Assembly: GCA_947484175.1 (NCBI GenBank) | Contig: CANKOI010000037.1 | Location: 1 to 39,441, forward strand | Direction: 5' to 3' | Origin: Deltaproteobacteria bacterium | GTDB taxonomy: Bacteria > Myxococcota_A > UBA796 > SXON01 | DNA: 39,441 nucleotides | Shown: in pieces, positions 15,801 to 22,411 of the stretch | Position numbering within the stretch: the first letter of the stretch is position 1 | Layout of the letters: every line of letters begins with the position of its first letter | The notes under the pieces: generated by a model | Told to the model about the DNA's origin: nothing | The model's input: the letters and a program-made list of their open reading frames with translations, nothing else | Databases searched by the model: none | Translations under genes and position numbers: made by a program

Positions 15801-16116
15801 CGAAACCGGCGTGGTAATGCTGCTCTACCTCTCGCTGGCGTGGAAACGGCAGGGGGGCGCACGCACACCCAGCGAGTTGGAGGAGGTGATCGTCGAGGGG
15901 GCCGCTCGCCGTTTGCGTCCCAAGCTGATGACGGTGGCCACGGCGATGCTCGGGCTGCTGCCCATCTTCTGGAGCGACGGCGCCGGGGCCGATGTGATGC
16001 GACGCATCGCGGCGCCGATGGTGGGGGGGCTGGTGAGCAGCTTTGTGCTGGAGCTGCTGGTGTATCCGGCGTTGTTCGCCATCTGGAAGGGGAGGGCGGT
16101 GGGGGCGGCGCGGTAG
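12844..16116 (+). CDS. cusA: Cu(I)/Ag(I) RND efflux pump (CusA-like)
   Basis: A 1090-residue inner-membrane proton/metal antiporter of the HME-RND family. The proton-relay Asp is D458 in VGAMVDASLLVVEN, and a second helix carries AETGVVMLLYL as in CusA. The three metal-relay methionines of E. coli CusA (573, 623, 672) have counterparts M622 (LLYMPSAPPG), M672 (PLGMAETVIQL) and M721 (TEMLTTG) with identical spacing, which supports copper/silver rather than zinc/cobalt. An Ala/Gly/Pro-rich insertion of about 40 residues sits near residues 260-308, before RRIRVRDVADVQ, and is absent from E. coli CusA. Two G9 tracts (13527-13535, 13635-13643) lie in the coding sequence. It is last in the operon, and the stop lies 69 bp before palindromic element copy 2. 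Confidence 0.95.
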   Translation: MSGSDEASSRGPLAWVVALSAAHPWLVCFAAALLALAGANAALRAPLDAIPDLSDTQVIVASEWMGRSPDLVEDQVTAPLTAALLGTPGVLTVRGQSGFGMSFVYAIFSDDASVAEARDRVGEVVAEVQTRLPEGARARVGPDATGVGWVFQYALVDEGGVSDPATLRTLHDTVIAPALQSLEGVAEVAAVGGFERQVEVSLDPARMRALGVSFDAVAVAVRDANVVAGGGTLEQGGHEQMLRLRGEARHFDDLLDAPLFGAAAGGGEAVGREAGSPTPGAAAMAGMGGPAAAAPVASRGPAAEAAPRRIRVRDVADVQWSGAPRRGVADFGGLGDTVGGIVIARQGQNALAVIEQVEGRLASLRATLPPGVELRTVYDRSILIREAVATLLRTLAEELLVVSLVVGLFLRRWRTALVPVLTLPVAILAAFVPLWAQGLTVNIMSLGGLAVAVGAMVDASLLVVENVHARLAAEPEAPRKEVVVRAMQEVAPAAFFALLVVTVSFLPVFALEGSEGRLFAPLAWTKTWAMFFAAVLAVTVTPALVVLTHGSHSGARSTREADADRLAHGLSGLYAPVVRFVVRARWFVVAAAAVLVAVSLPMFWRLPTEFMPPLNEGTLLYMPSAPPGISEAEASRVLQEMDARIAAVPEVATVFGKMGRADTATDPAPLGMAETVIQLKPRSEWRPGLDWEALVAELDAALDVPGFPNAWWMPVQTRTEMLTTGLRSPLGLRVKGPDLAAIERAAVAIEQHLRGVGGTRSIVADRASGAFLLDVDLRREAAAALGVSPANVARTLNGALGGERVGDWLAGRARFPVLVRYARDFRTDPGAVSEALVERSAGPPVALSSVADLRFTTGPDMIRSENGALVGLVLVDPGQRPVTAWVEEAEARLAELPLESGVYVEWAGTFQSLARAQASLAWMVPLTLLLIVLLLRINTGSWVETGIVMLAVPFSLIGAVWLMSWLGYSVSVATWVGMIALAGLDAETGVVMLLYLSLAWKRQGGARTPSELEEVIVEGAARRLRPKLMTVATAMLGLLPIFWSDGAGADVMRRIAAPMVGGLVSSFVLELLVYPALFAIWKGRAVGAAR

Positions 16117-16185
16117 GCCCGGCCCCGCGTCGAAGGCGGCATGGTGCGCGCCGCGGCGCCGGCGTCGCGCCTCCGCCGCCCCCCG

Positions 16186-16237
16186 CGCGCTCGTAAGTGC
16201 CACCAGAACTCAGGTCTACCCCTACTTACGAGCGCGG
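16186..16237. repeat. 52-bp palindromic element, copy 2
   Basis: The arms CGCGCTCGTAAGT and ACTTACGAGCGCG are a perfect 13-bp inverted repeat around a 26-nt centre that begins GCCACCAGA. It is the same length and orientation as copy 1 (9666-9717), with the outer bases most conserved. It lies just after cusA and overlaps the 3' end of the minus-strand transposase-like fragment. It could double as a bidirectional stop signal between convergent genes, but lacks a T-run. Confidence 0.7.
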
Positions 16238-16446
16238 CGCCGGACTGACGCGGCGGGGCGCACGCCCGGCCCCCGCGCGGGGAGGATGTCGCTCTCTGCG
16301 CTCGCCGCTGCTGCGGCGAGTGCGGCGCGGAGCCCCAGCTGCCGGCCGATCGCCCGCACGACCGCACGTCGCTTCTCGGGCGAGGGCGCGATCATCCGGT
16401 CGTCCTCGAGACGAAGGATGAGCTGCCAAGCGAAGGGGGAGGACAT
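16222..16446 (-). pseudogene. Possible N-terminal fragment of a REP-associated/Y1-type transposase
   Basis: A 74-residue frame starts MSSPFAWQLILRLEDDRMIA, then PSPEKRRAVVRAIGRQLGL. The pattern 'strand, xDDRxIAPxPExRRxxxRxxxxxG' resembles the opening of transposase proteins of the REP-associated (IS200-like) type that I recall from Myxococcota. The HUH motif and catalytic Tyr expected further on are absent, and the frame degenerates into Ala/Arg-rich sequence that ends inside palindromic element copy 2. If the reading is right, this is a dead remnant of an enzyme class known to mobilise short palindromes like the one it touches. No ribosome binding site is seen. Chance similarity is possible. 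Confidence 0.3.
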
Positions 16447-16492
16447 GGCGCGGGAAGCTGTGCACGTTGTTCCTCGCGTCAAGTGCCCCCGC

Positions 16493-18007
16493 CTACTCCG
16501 GACACCCTCGCGGTCCCGGCACCTCATTGCCGTTCACATCGAGCACGGCATCCCCGTTGCTGTCGTACTCGTAGTTCTTCCGGTACACGTCGGTCACCCC
16601 CACGGTGCCCTCCGGCCAGTTGATGAGCCCGACTTCCCACGTGAAGTTGTACTCCATCGTTTGCGTGTCTTCGTGAACGAGCACGCCGTAGTTGTACACG
16701 CGTACGGTGGCGAGGCTGGCGCCATCGCCGTTGTCGTCGAAGCTGTGAACGATCACCCGGTAACTGCCATCCACCGGCACGCGGATGTTGGTGTTCTCGG
16801 GGCCGAGGCCCGACTTGTCGTCGATGTCGAGCGAAGGGTCATCGTCCTTGAACAGCGGAACGCCCCAGTCGGGAATCTGGTTGCAGTAGTTGCAGTCGCC
16901 CGGCAGGTCGAACAGCTCGGCGCCATCGAGCAGCACGTGCAGGTCGAGGTCGGCGAGGGTGGTGTTCCACGAGAGCTCCACGTGCAGCTCCTCCTCAGGC
17001 ACGGCTTCCATCCGGCACTGCCGTTGCGCCGAGCTCACGCCGTCCTCGTTCGTGACCACGAGCCCCACGGTGTACCCGCCTGCCAGATCGGTCGTGAACT
17101 CGGCGACCGACTGGTTGAAGTTGACGATCTTGTCCACCGCGGAGCCGGCGGGGACCCCCTCGAGCGTCCACGCGTAGGTGAGGTCCTGGCCTTCCGGGTC
17201 GGAGCTGCCTCGCCCGTCGAGGTACACCAAAGTGCGCGGCCGTACCGTGGCTTCGCAGTCGATCGCAGCGGTGGGGTACACGAAGTCCCCGCCGCCGTTC
17301 CCCAGCAGGGTGACGGTGAGCTCGGCCTCGTCGGGGTCGTTGCTGCTCAGCGTGAAGGTGCCGTTGTCGCCGGCGTCGGTGGTGGGAGCGTACTCCCACA
17401 CCAGCGACTGGCTCTGCCCCGGCGGAATGGAGTAGCCCGCGGGACTGTCGCTCTGCAGCGAGAACGCCCCGCTGCCGAGCTGCACCGCGTCGCTGATCGT
17501 GAGGGTGGAGCCTCCGTCGTTGCGCAGCTCCAGCACGATGAAGTCGCTGGTTCCAGCCGCCACCACGCCGAACTCCACCACGGCCGGCTCCACGGCAATG
17601 TCGGGCGAAGGAGCGTACACGCCCGAGCCGGTGAGCGGCACCTCGAGCACGCCGGACTCCTCGTCGTTGCTGGTAAGCACCAAGGTGGCGGCGTAGTCGA
17701 GGTAGGTGGCCGGAGCGAACTGCACGGAGAGGGTGGCGGTGTCGTTCTGCGAGAGGCGGAAGGGGGTGGGGTCGACAGAGAAGGCTGCCGCATCGTCGCC
17801 GACGATCTCCACCGACGCCACGTCGAGCACCGCGAGGCCGCCGTTGAGCACCACGAGCGAGAGGCCCGAGGAGTAGTCGACGGTGACGCCACCGAAGTCC
17901 AGCTCGCCGGGGGTGACGAGCAGGTTCGGGTACACCCGGTTCACGTTGGTCTCGTTCCCGTCGCAGGCGGCGAGGGCGAACACGAAGGCGAGTGCGGCGC
18001 GGGTCAT
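16493..18007 (-). CDS. Lipoprotein with two HYDIN-like domains, a PKD domain and a C-terminal DUF2135-like domain
   Basis: A 504-residue exported protein. MTRAALAFVFALAACDGNET has a LAAC lipobox with Cys15. Two HYDIN/choice-of-anchor-D beta-sandwiches follow: LLVTPGELDFGGVTVDYSSG to VLEVPLTGSG, and IAVEPAVVEFGVVAAGTSDF to LTVTLLGNGG. A PKD domain spans about residues 245-340 (LVYLDGRGSSDPEGQDLTYA; AGGYTVGLVVTNEDG). The last part, ELSWNTTLADLDLHVLLDGA through GSYRVIVHSFDDNGDGA, resembles the DUF2135-type domain of secreted proteins, with CNYC as a possible disulfide or metal pair. It is probably displayed on the outer membrane; partner unknown. ATG 18007 has GGAG 5 nt upstream and a good promoter. 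Confidence 0.8.
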   Translation of the reverse strand: MTRAALAFVFALAACDGNETNVNRVYPNLLVTPGELDFGGVTVDYSSGLSLVVLNGGLAVLDVASVEIVGDDAAAFSVDPTPFRLSQNDTATLSVQFAPATYLDYAATLVLTSNDEESGVLEVPLTGSGVYAPSPDIAVEPAVVEFGVVAAGTSDFIVLELRNDGGSTLTISDAVQLGSGAFSLQSDSPAGYSIPPGQSQSLVWEYAPTTDAGDNGTFTLSSNDPDEAELTVTLLGNGGGDFVYPTAAIDCEATVRPRTLVYLDGRGSSDPEGQDLTYAWTLEGVPAGSAVDKIVNFNQSVAEFTTDLAGGYTVGLVVTNEDGVSSAQRQCRMEAVPEEELHVELSWNTTLADLDLHVLLDGAELFDLPGDCNYCNQIPDWGVPLFKDDDPSLDIDDKSGLGPENTNIRVPVDGSYRVIVHSFDDNGDGASLATVRVYNYGVLVHEDTQTMEYNFTWEVGLINWPEGTVGVTDVYRKNYEYDSNGDAVLDVNGNEVPGPRGCPE

Positions 18008-18023
18008 CGGCGTCTCCGCCGCG

Positions 18024-18052
18024 AGCATACCCGCTCCGCCCCAAGCGACCAA
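18024..18052 (-). promoter_or_regulatory. Candidate promoter of the HYDIN/PKD lipoprotein gene
   Basis: Minus-strand TTGGTC (18052-18047), a 17-bp spacer, then TATGCT (18029-18024). The start would be about 10 nt before ATG 18007, leaving room for the GGAG ribosome binding site. Confidence 0.4.
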
Positions 18053-18065
18053 ACGGGTCCTGCGC

Positions 18066-18071
18066 TATGGT
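18066..18071 (+). promoter_or_regulatory. Candidate -10 box, leaderless geometry, of the PPC lipoprotein gene
   Basis: TATGGT, six nucleotides, then ATG 18078, with no Shine-Dalgarno. No clear -35 at 17 bp. The spacing is identical to that at 10022 and 37674. Confidence 0.3.
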
Positions 18072-18077
18072 GGCGCG

Positions 18078-19127
18078 ATGCCGTGGTTTCTCGTGCTGTC
18101 CGCCTGCGCCTCGTGTTTCGAGCTCCCGGGCGAGAACGAGCAACCGGAGGAGAGCCCCCCGCCCGCGGCCGACTCGGGCGAAGAAGCCGAGGGCGACACC
18201 GCCGAGGACACCGGCGAGCTGCCGCTCCCCGACCGCTGCGATCAGCCGCATGAAGACGACGAGAACTTCGGCAACGACTACTCGCAGCCCATCGTCCTGC
18301 CGCTGGACACATGGTCCTGCGGCACGATCGACGCGGTGAACGACGTGGAGTACTTCACCTTCACGACCACCGAGCCTGGCTGGATGAAGATCGACGCGCA
18401 GGCCGAGCTGCGCGGCTCCTCCGCCAACCTGTACAGCCTGATCAGTTTCCTGAGCGGCGAGGACGCCGTGACCACTCACGGGCGCTCGTACGGCTCCGAC
18501 CCCCTCACGGTGTTCTTTGCTCCCACGGCCGGCGATTACTTGGTCACGCTGGCCGAGTCGTCGGGCGGGTACGGCGATGCGTACGGCTGGTGGATGGTGG
18601 TGTCGATGAGCAAGGCGCCCGTCGAGTTCGACCTCGTGGAATCCGAACCGAACGACGACCGCAGCCTCGCCACCGCCTTTGCACCCGAAGTGCAGCTCGA
18701 CGGCGAGGGCGAGCCCACCGATCCGGGGGTGGCGGCGGTCAGCTACTACGCCACGATCGGCGATGCCGGCGACGCCGACTGGTGGATCGTGAACCTCCCC
18801 GAAGGCGCCGACCAATTCGTCCTCGACGTGGACTCCTTCGTGCTCGGGGCGCCCACCGACATCCAGCTCACCCTCTACTGGACCGACGACACCGGCGCGC
18901 TCGACTTCTTCGATGAAGAAGGCACCGACCAGGACGGCAGCGTGGAAGACCCCTGGGGCGAGTACGACATCGCCACGATCCGCGCCCAGGGCGCCGCCGA
19001 CTACCCGGAGCGCACCGACTTCAACCAGATCGCGGTGCGGACGACCAACTGGGAAGGCACGGACGGCTCGATGTTTCACTGGTACACGCTCACCCTCACG
19101 ACGACCGACCTGGAGAAGTCCGAATGA
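18078..19127 (+). CDS. Lipoprotein with two PPC-like (pre-peptidase C-terminal) domains
   Basis: A 349-residue exported protein. MPWFLVLSACASCFEL carries an LSAC lipobox with Cys10, then an acidic Glu/Asp/Pro linker (EEAEGDTAEDTGELP). Domain 1 reads SQPIVLPLDTWSCGTIDAVN and DVEYFTFTTTEPGWMKID. Domain 2 opens with the signature VESEPNDDRSLATAF and continues GDADWWIVNLPEGADQFVLD. This is the bacterial pre-peptidase beta-sandwich usually found beside secreted proteases; here there is no protease domain. It is the first of two genes, and its stop overlaps the next ATG (ATGA). Confidence 0.8.
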   Translation: MPWFLVLSACASCFELPGENEQPEESPPPAADSGEEAEGDTAEDTGELPLPDRCDQPHEDDENFGNDYSQPIVLPLDTWSCGTIDAVNDVEYFTFTTTEPGWMKIDAQAELRGSSANLYSLISFLSGEDAVTTHGRSYGSDPLTVFFAPTAGDYLVTLAESSGGYGDAYGWWMVVSMSKAPVEFDLVESEPNDDRSLATAFAPEVQLDGEGEPTDPGVAAVSYYATIGDAGDADWWIVNLPEGADQFVLDVDSFVLGAPTDIQLTLYWTDDTGALDFFDEEGTDQDGSVEDPWGEYDIATIRAQGAADYPERTDFNQIAVRTTNWEGTDGSMFHWYTLTLTTTDLEKSE

Positions 19128-20116
19128 CCCGCCTGCTCTTCCCCCTCGTGCTTCTGGCTTGCGTCACGGACAACTCCGACACGGCGAAGGTGAACTCCTC
19201 TGACACCGCGGCGAGCACCGACTCCGGCGCCACCTGCGAAACCCAGCTCATCGCGGTCTCTCCCAACCCCGACGCCACCGGCGTGTACTACCGCGACCCC
19301 GTGGTGCTCTCCTTCGATGGCGATGGCACCGGCGTGGTGGTCACGCTGGTTGCCGCCGACGGCAGCCCCGTGGCGCTCACCGAGGCGTGGGGCGCCGACA
19401 ACACGATGGTCACGCTCACGGGGAGCCTCGCCCCGCTCACCACCTACACCCTCGATGTAGACGTGTGCGGAGCGCAGTCTCAGGTGCAGTTCACGACCTC
19501 CTCGCTGGGCGGTCTCGACATCGACCGCAGCGACCTCGTCGATCGCACCTACTCCTTCGCGCTCAAGGACGCCGAGATCATCGAGCCCGCCGTGCTCGAG
19601 GCCTTCGACGACGCCAAGCTGGTCACGCCGCTCGGCTTCATGGTGCAGAGCGCCGACTCCACCTCCATGGAGTTCTTGGGCGCCGTGTGCGAATACCAGT
19701 TCGGCGAGACCGTGCAGCTCTCGAACACCGCCACTTGGGATTTCCCCGCCGCCGACTTCACCGCGGCGCCCTTCTTCAGCACCGCGATCGACGAGCTCAC
19801 GATCGTGTACGAGGACAGCTCCACGGGCGTGCCCCGCACCGAGATCGTGCTGTACGAGTTCAAGTTCGACGGCGTTTTCGCCCCCGACGGCAGCAGCATC
19901 GAGAACGGCAACATCGACACGCTGGTGGACTCCCGCGGGCTGGGCCCCCTCTTCAACCTCGCCGACACCGACGATGCGGTCTGCACCTTTGCAGGCGACT
20001 TCGGGGTGGTGTGTGCCCCCTGCCCCGACGGCGAGCCCTACTGCCTACACACCATCGGCATCGGGATCAGCGCCCCGTGGGTGGAAGGCCTCACGCTGTA
20101 CCCCTACGCGGGCTGA
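19124..20116 (+). CDS. Lipoprotein with Big_5-like Ig domain
   Basis: A 330-residue exported protein starting MTRLLFPLVLLACVTDNSDT, with lipidated Cys13 followed by an Asp/Ser/Thr linker. Residues 40-125 form an Ig-like Big_5/SbsA-type domain: LIAVSPNPDATGVYYRDPVV, then LAPLTTYTLDVDVCGAQSQV and QFTTS. The C-terminal 200 residues (SDLVDRTYSFALKDAEIIEP onward) match nothing I recognise but are full of aromatic and acidic beta-strand-like segments, with a CxxC (CAPC) near the end. It is coupled to the PPC lipoprotein by ATGA overlap. Its last 26 bp overlap the end of the convergent HTTM gene. Confidence 0.75.
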   Translation: MTRLLFPLVLLACVTDNSDTAKVNSSDTAASTDSGATCETQLIAVSPNPDATGVYYRDPVVLSFDGDGTGVVVTLVAADGSPVALTEAWGADNTMVTLTGSLAPLTTYTLDVDVCGAQSQVQFTTSSLGGLDIDRSDLVDRTYSFALKDAEIIEPAVLEAFDDAKLVTPLGFMVQSADSTSMEFLGAVCEYQFGETVQLSNTATWDFPAADFTAAPFFSTAIDELTIVYEDSSTGVPRTEIVLYEFKFDGVFAPDGSSIENGNIDTLVDSRGLGPLFNLADTDDAVCTFAGDFGVVCAPCPDGEPYCLHTIGIGISAPWVEGLTLYPYAG

Positions 20117-21038
20117 GGCCGCTGACGAACCGCCTGACCTCGTCGCCGGAGAACGCGGCCGCATACGCAGAGAGCGTGAGCGCCGTGAACGCGCCGACCT
20201 CCATCACGAGCTCGATGCCGACATGCATCAGGAGCCCCACGAACAAGTAGAGCACGCGCCAGTCCACACGGTTGAACTGGGCACGAAACCAGCCGCCGCG
20301 TGTGCGGGTGTGCCGGAACCAAGCGGCGAGGACGAGCAGCACCGAGGCGTGCTCGAACGCCCAGGTGCCGAGCGTGGCGATCTGCGTGAGCGGGTAGGCG
20401 GGGGCGAGCCAGCGCATGTCGATGCGGTGCCAGGTGGGCTGTTGGAAGATGTACCAGAGGGCGTCGGCCGCGCCGCCGGGCACCCACCCCGACGACACCT
20501 TCTGCCACACCGTCGTGTCGTACATCACGACCAGCTGCCACACCATGAGCCATCGCGGCCAGACCGGAGCGAGCGGGGGTGGCCTGCCCAAGCGGGAGCG
20601 GATCGCGGCGTCGACGGATGCGATGCCGCCGGACCCGGCGAAAACCAGCAGGAACAACAGATTTGCAGCGAGGAAGTCGTAACTTCCACCGGCGTTCCGC
20701 CCCAGATCCGTGAGCCAGGCCCACCCGAGCGCCGTGAGCGCGGCGGCGAGCGGCGTGGCCAGCCCGAAGGCGAGTGCGAGGGCGGCGGCCGCTGTCGCGA
20801 GCACCGCGACCTCCACGGATTGCGGCGTGGCCCGCAGCCACGGGTCGAAGGGAGTGCTGCTCAACTTCACCAGGCCGCCGTCGGCGGGTTGTAGCCAGAT
20901 CCAGCGCCACACCCCGCTCTGCCAGATGCTCAGCAGGTGGAGCGCCACCGTGAGCCCCACGCCTACGCGCACTACGGCGACGGCGTGGGCGGGCTCACGC
21001 CGGCTCGCCGCCTCCACCCAGGCCTGCCACCGCTTCAT
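20091..21038 (-). CDS. HTTM-domain integral membrane protein
   Basis: A 315-residue inner-membrane protein related to the HTTM (vitamin K-dependent gamma-carboxylase-like) family. It begins ASRREPAHAVAVVRVGVGLT, and RVGVGL is the usual start of the first HTTM helix. Further helices include ALALAFGLATPLAAALTALG, LLFLLVFAGSGGIASVDAAI and WPRWLMVWQLVVMYDTTVWQ (the family's conserved Q-x-x-VYxxxxxxK-like helix, here ending QKVSSGWVPGGA). FEHASVLLVLAAWFRHTR and LYLFVGLLMHVGIELVMEVG follow; the last is a diagnostic motif. Its catalytic function in bacteria is mostly unknown. It is translationally coupled (ATGA) to the upstream exported partner. Confidence 0.85.
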   Translation of the reverse strand: MKRWQAWVEAASRREPAHAVAVVRVGVGLTVALHLLSIWQSGVWRWIWLQPADGGLVKLSSTPFDPWLRATPQSVEVAVLATAAAALALAFGLATPLAAALTALGWAWLTDLGRNAGGSYDFLAANLLFLLVFAGSGGIASVDAAIRSRLGRPPPLAPVWPRWLMVWQLVVMYDTTVWQKVSSGWVPGGAADALWYIFQQPTWHRIDMRWLAPAYPLTQIATLGTWAFEHASVLLVLAAWFRHTRTRGGWFRAQFNRVDWRVLYLFVGLLMHVGIELVMEVGAFTALTLSAYAAAFSGDEVRRFVSGLSPRRGTA

Positions 21039-21679
21039 GGGTCCTCCCCGCGCCGTCCGACCTCTTGGGTGAGCACCCAGCGCTCCGCGGGCTCCTCGTT
21101 CGCCCGCACCTGCGCCGCCGAGGGGCTGGTCATCTTGGCGAAGCGGCACTGCACCCGCACCACGTCGGCGCGTTGGGCCAGCAGCTCGGCAGCCATCCCC
21201 TTGCACGCGCTCGTCCAGCGCGTCCGCGCCGCAGGCCACCCCCACGCAAACACACTCGCTCGCATCCGTTCGTTCCGAAACCGCGACGCCATCCAAAGGG
21301 CATCGGCGCTGTCCTCCGCGTAGACCACGGCCCACTCGCTGGTAGCGCTTGCCACCCGCAGTTGGAGGCGGGTGGGAAATCGGTGGGGAGCCACGAACAT
21401 CTTCCAGCTTTGCTCGGTGTTGGTGACGGCAAGCCAAGCCGCGAAGGGCGCACGCACCTGCTCCACGCCGGCCTGCACCCGCACCGCGAGGGCGAAGATG
21501 TCATCCTGAAGTACGCTCGATTCCATGCCGAGAAGCTCGGCCCAGCTGCCGAACTCGGCCTGAACGGTGGGGTCGGACCAGTAGCTCCGGTTCAAGCCGG
21601 CCCCCGGAGAAGGAAGGGCCGAAGCCAGCATCGCCAGCGCGTGCCACACCACGAACGCTGCGAGGAGGTGCCGCTTCAT
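21035..21679 (-). CDS. Exported partner protein of the HTTM membrane protein
   Basis: A 214-residue protein with an N-terminal signal or anchor (RHLLAAFVVWHALAMLASAL, residues 3-22), followed by a soluble region without recognised domain. HTTM genes are often paired with a second small gene whose product reads '...LWAAFVLWHLLAVLxxAxPxP, then YWxDPTxQxEFxxW'; this one has ALPSPGAGLNRSYWSDPTVQ and EFGSWAELLG, which fits that pattern as I recall it. Two cysteines occur in the C-terminal third (SACKGMA, VQCRFAK). It is first in the pair and ends with a 4-nt overlap into the HTTM gene. The two products probably form a complex in or at the inner membrane. Confidence 0.65.
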   Translation of the reverse strand: MKRHLLAAFVVWHALAMLASALPSPGAGLNRSYWSDPTVQAEFGSWAELLGMESSVLQDDIFALAVRVQAGVEQVRAPFAAWLAVTNTEQSWKMFVAPHRFPTRLQLRVASATSEWAVVYAEDSADALWMASRFRNERMRASVFAWGWPAARTRWTSACKGMAAELLAQRADVVRVQCRFAKMTSPSAAQVRANEEPAERWVLTQEVGRRGEDP

Positions 21680-21730
21680 CGCCCCCGGCTATCCGCCCGA
21701 TTAGAAGCCTGCCGTGGAGCGCCTCGCCCG

Positions 21731-22384
21731 ATGATCCCCGAGCTGCGCGGCCTCCCTCGCGGGGAGGTGCTGTTCGACATGGACGGCACGCTGATCACCA
21801 ACGATGTGGCCGAAGCCTGCCTGCGCGGGCTCGACAGGCGGGGGCATCGGAACGCCGTCACCAGCGGGGTGAGCGCGGTGTTCGAGGCGTACGGAGCGAT
21901 CGCCGACTACGCTGAACAGTGTCGCTACGCGGCGCTGGCGCTGGGCGGCCTCGAACTGGGGCAGGTCGACGAGCTGGTGGACGAAGCGTTCGCCCGAGGC
22001 GAGGTGGAGCCCGTCGCCGCCGTGTGCGAGTTGGCCGCCCACCTCGCGCTCACGCACCGCACGTGGCTGCTAACGGCCAGCCCGGAGGTGCTCGGAGTGG
22101 CCGTGGGAAAGCGCCTCGGCTTCACCCGTGTTCACGGCATCAAGCTCCGGCGGCGCGGCAACACGCTTCTCCCCGAAACAATCGGGAGGATCCCGTGCGG
22201 GCTGGGAAAGGTGCAGGCCGCTTGGGAGATGACCGGCCGGGTGCCGCTGTTCGCGATCGGCGACAGTCCGCACGACCTTCCGCTCTTGCGGCACGCTCGT
22301 GTGGCCCGCACCTGCGGAAAGGGCGCGGGCGTGGAGTTTCCCGCTTGGCCAACTTTGGCGGCGCCCGGCGGGCGATCCGGTTAG
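21731..22384 (+). CDS. HAD-superfamily phosphatase, phosphoserine phosphatase (SerB)-like
   Basis: A 217-residue cytosolic hydrolase. All four HAD motifs are present: nucleophile D16 and acid D18 in FDMDGTL, S117 in LLTASPE, K160 in GLGKVQ, and the metal loop GDSPHDLPLL with D178 and D182. An all-alpha C1-type cap occupies residues 22-105. It belongs to the PSP-like branch (SerB, HAD-IB), whose substrates include phosphoserine and other small phosphoesters; I cannot choose between them, so no symbol is given. It lies 27 bp before the NTPase/TPR gene on the same strand, and 51 bp from the divergent exported-partner gene. Confidence 0.85.
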   Translation: MIPELRGLPRGEVLFDMDGTLITNDVAEACLRGLDRRGHRNAVTSGVSAVFEAYGAIADYAEQCRYAALALGGLELGQVDELVDEAFARGEVEPVAAVCELAAHLALTHRTWLLTASPEVLGVAVGKRLGFTRVHGIKLRRRGNTLLPETIGRIPCGLGKVQAAWEMTGRVPLFAIGDSPHDLPLLRHARVARTCGKGAGVEFPAWPTLAAPGGRSG

Positions 22385-22411
22385 CGGCGCGGCTTCGGAC
22401 AGAGTCAGCCC

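Larger units (their letters stand above)
16117..16492. other. 376-bp convergent intergenic region after cusA
   Basis: No intact gene of confident identity is seen. It contains palindromic element copy 2 (16186-16237) and a 74-codon minus-strand frame resembling a transposase start (16222-16446). The rest is GC-rich without an obvious terminator hairpin plus T-run. Confidence 0.5.

Noticed and set aside
16186-16237. Palindromic element as a simple rho-independent terminator
   Set aside because: No T-run on either side, and copy 1 lies upstream of an operon in a divergent region, where a terminator is not expected.
22070-22384. Possible frameshift at the end of the HAD phosphatase
   Set aside because: All four catalytic motifs are in one frame and the length is normal for the PSP-like branch.
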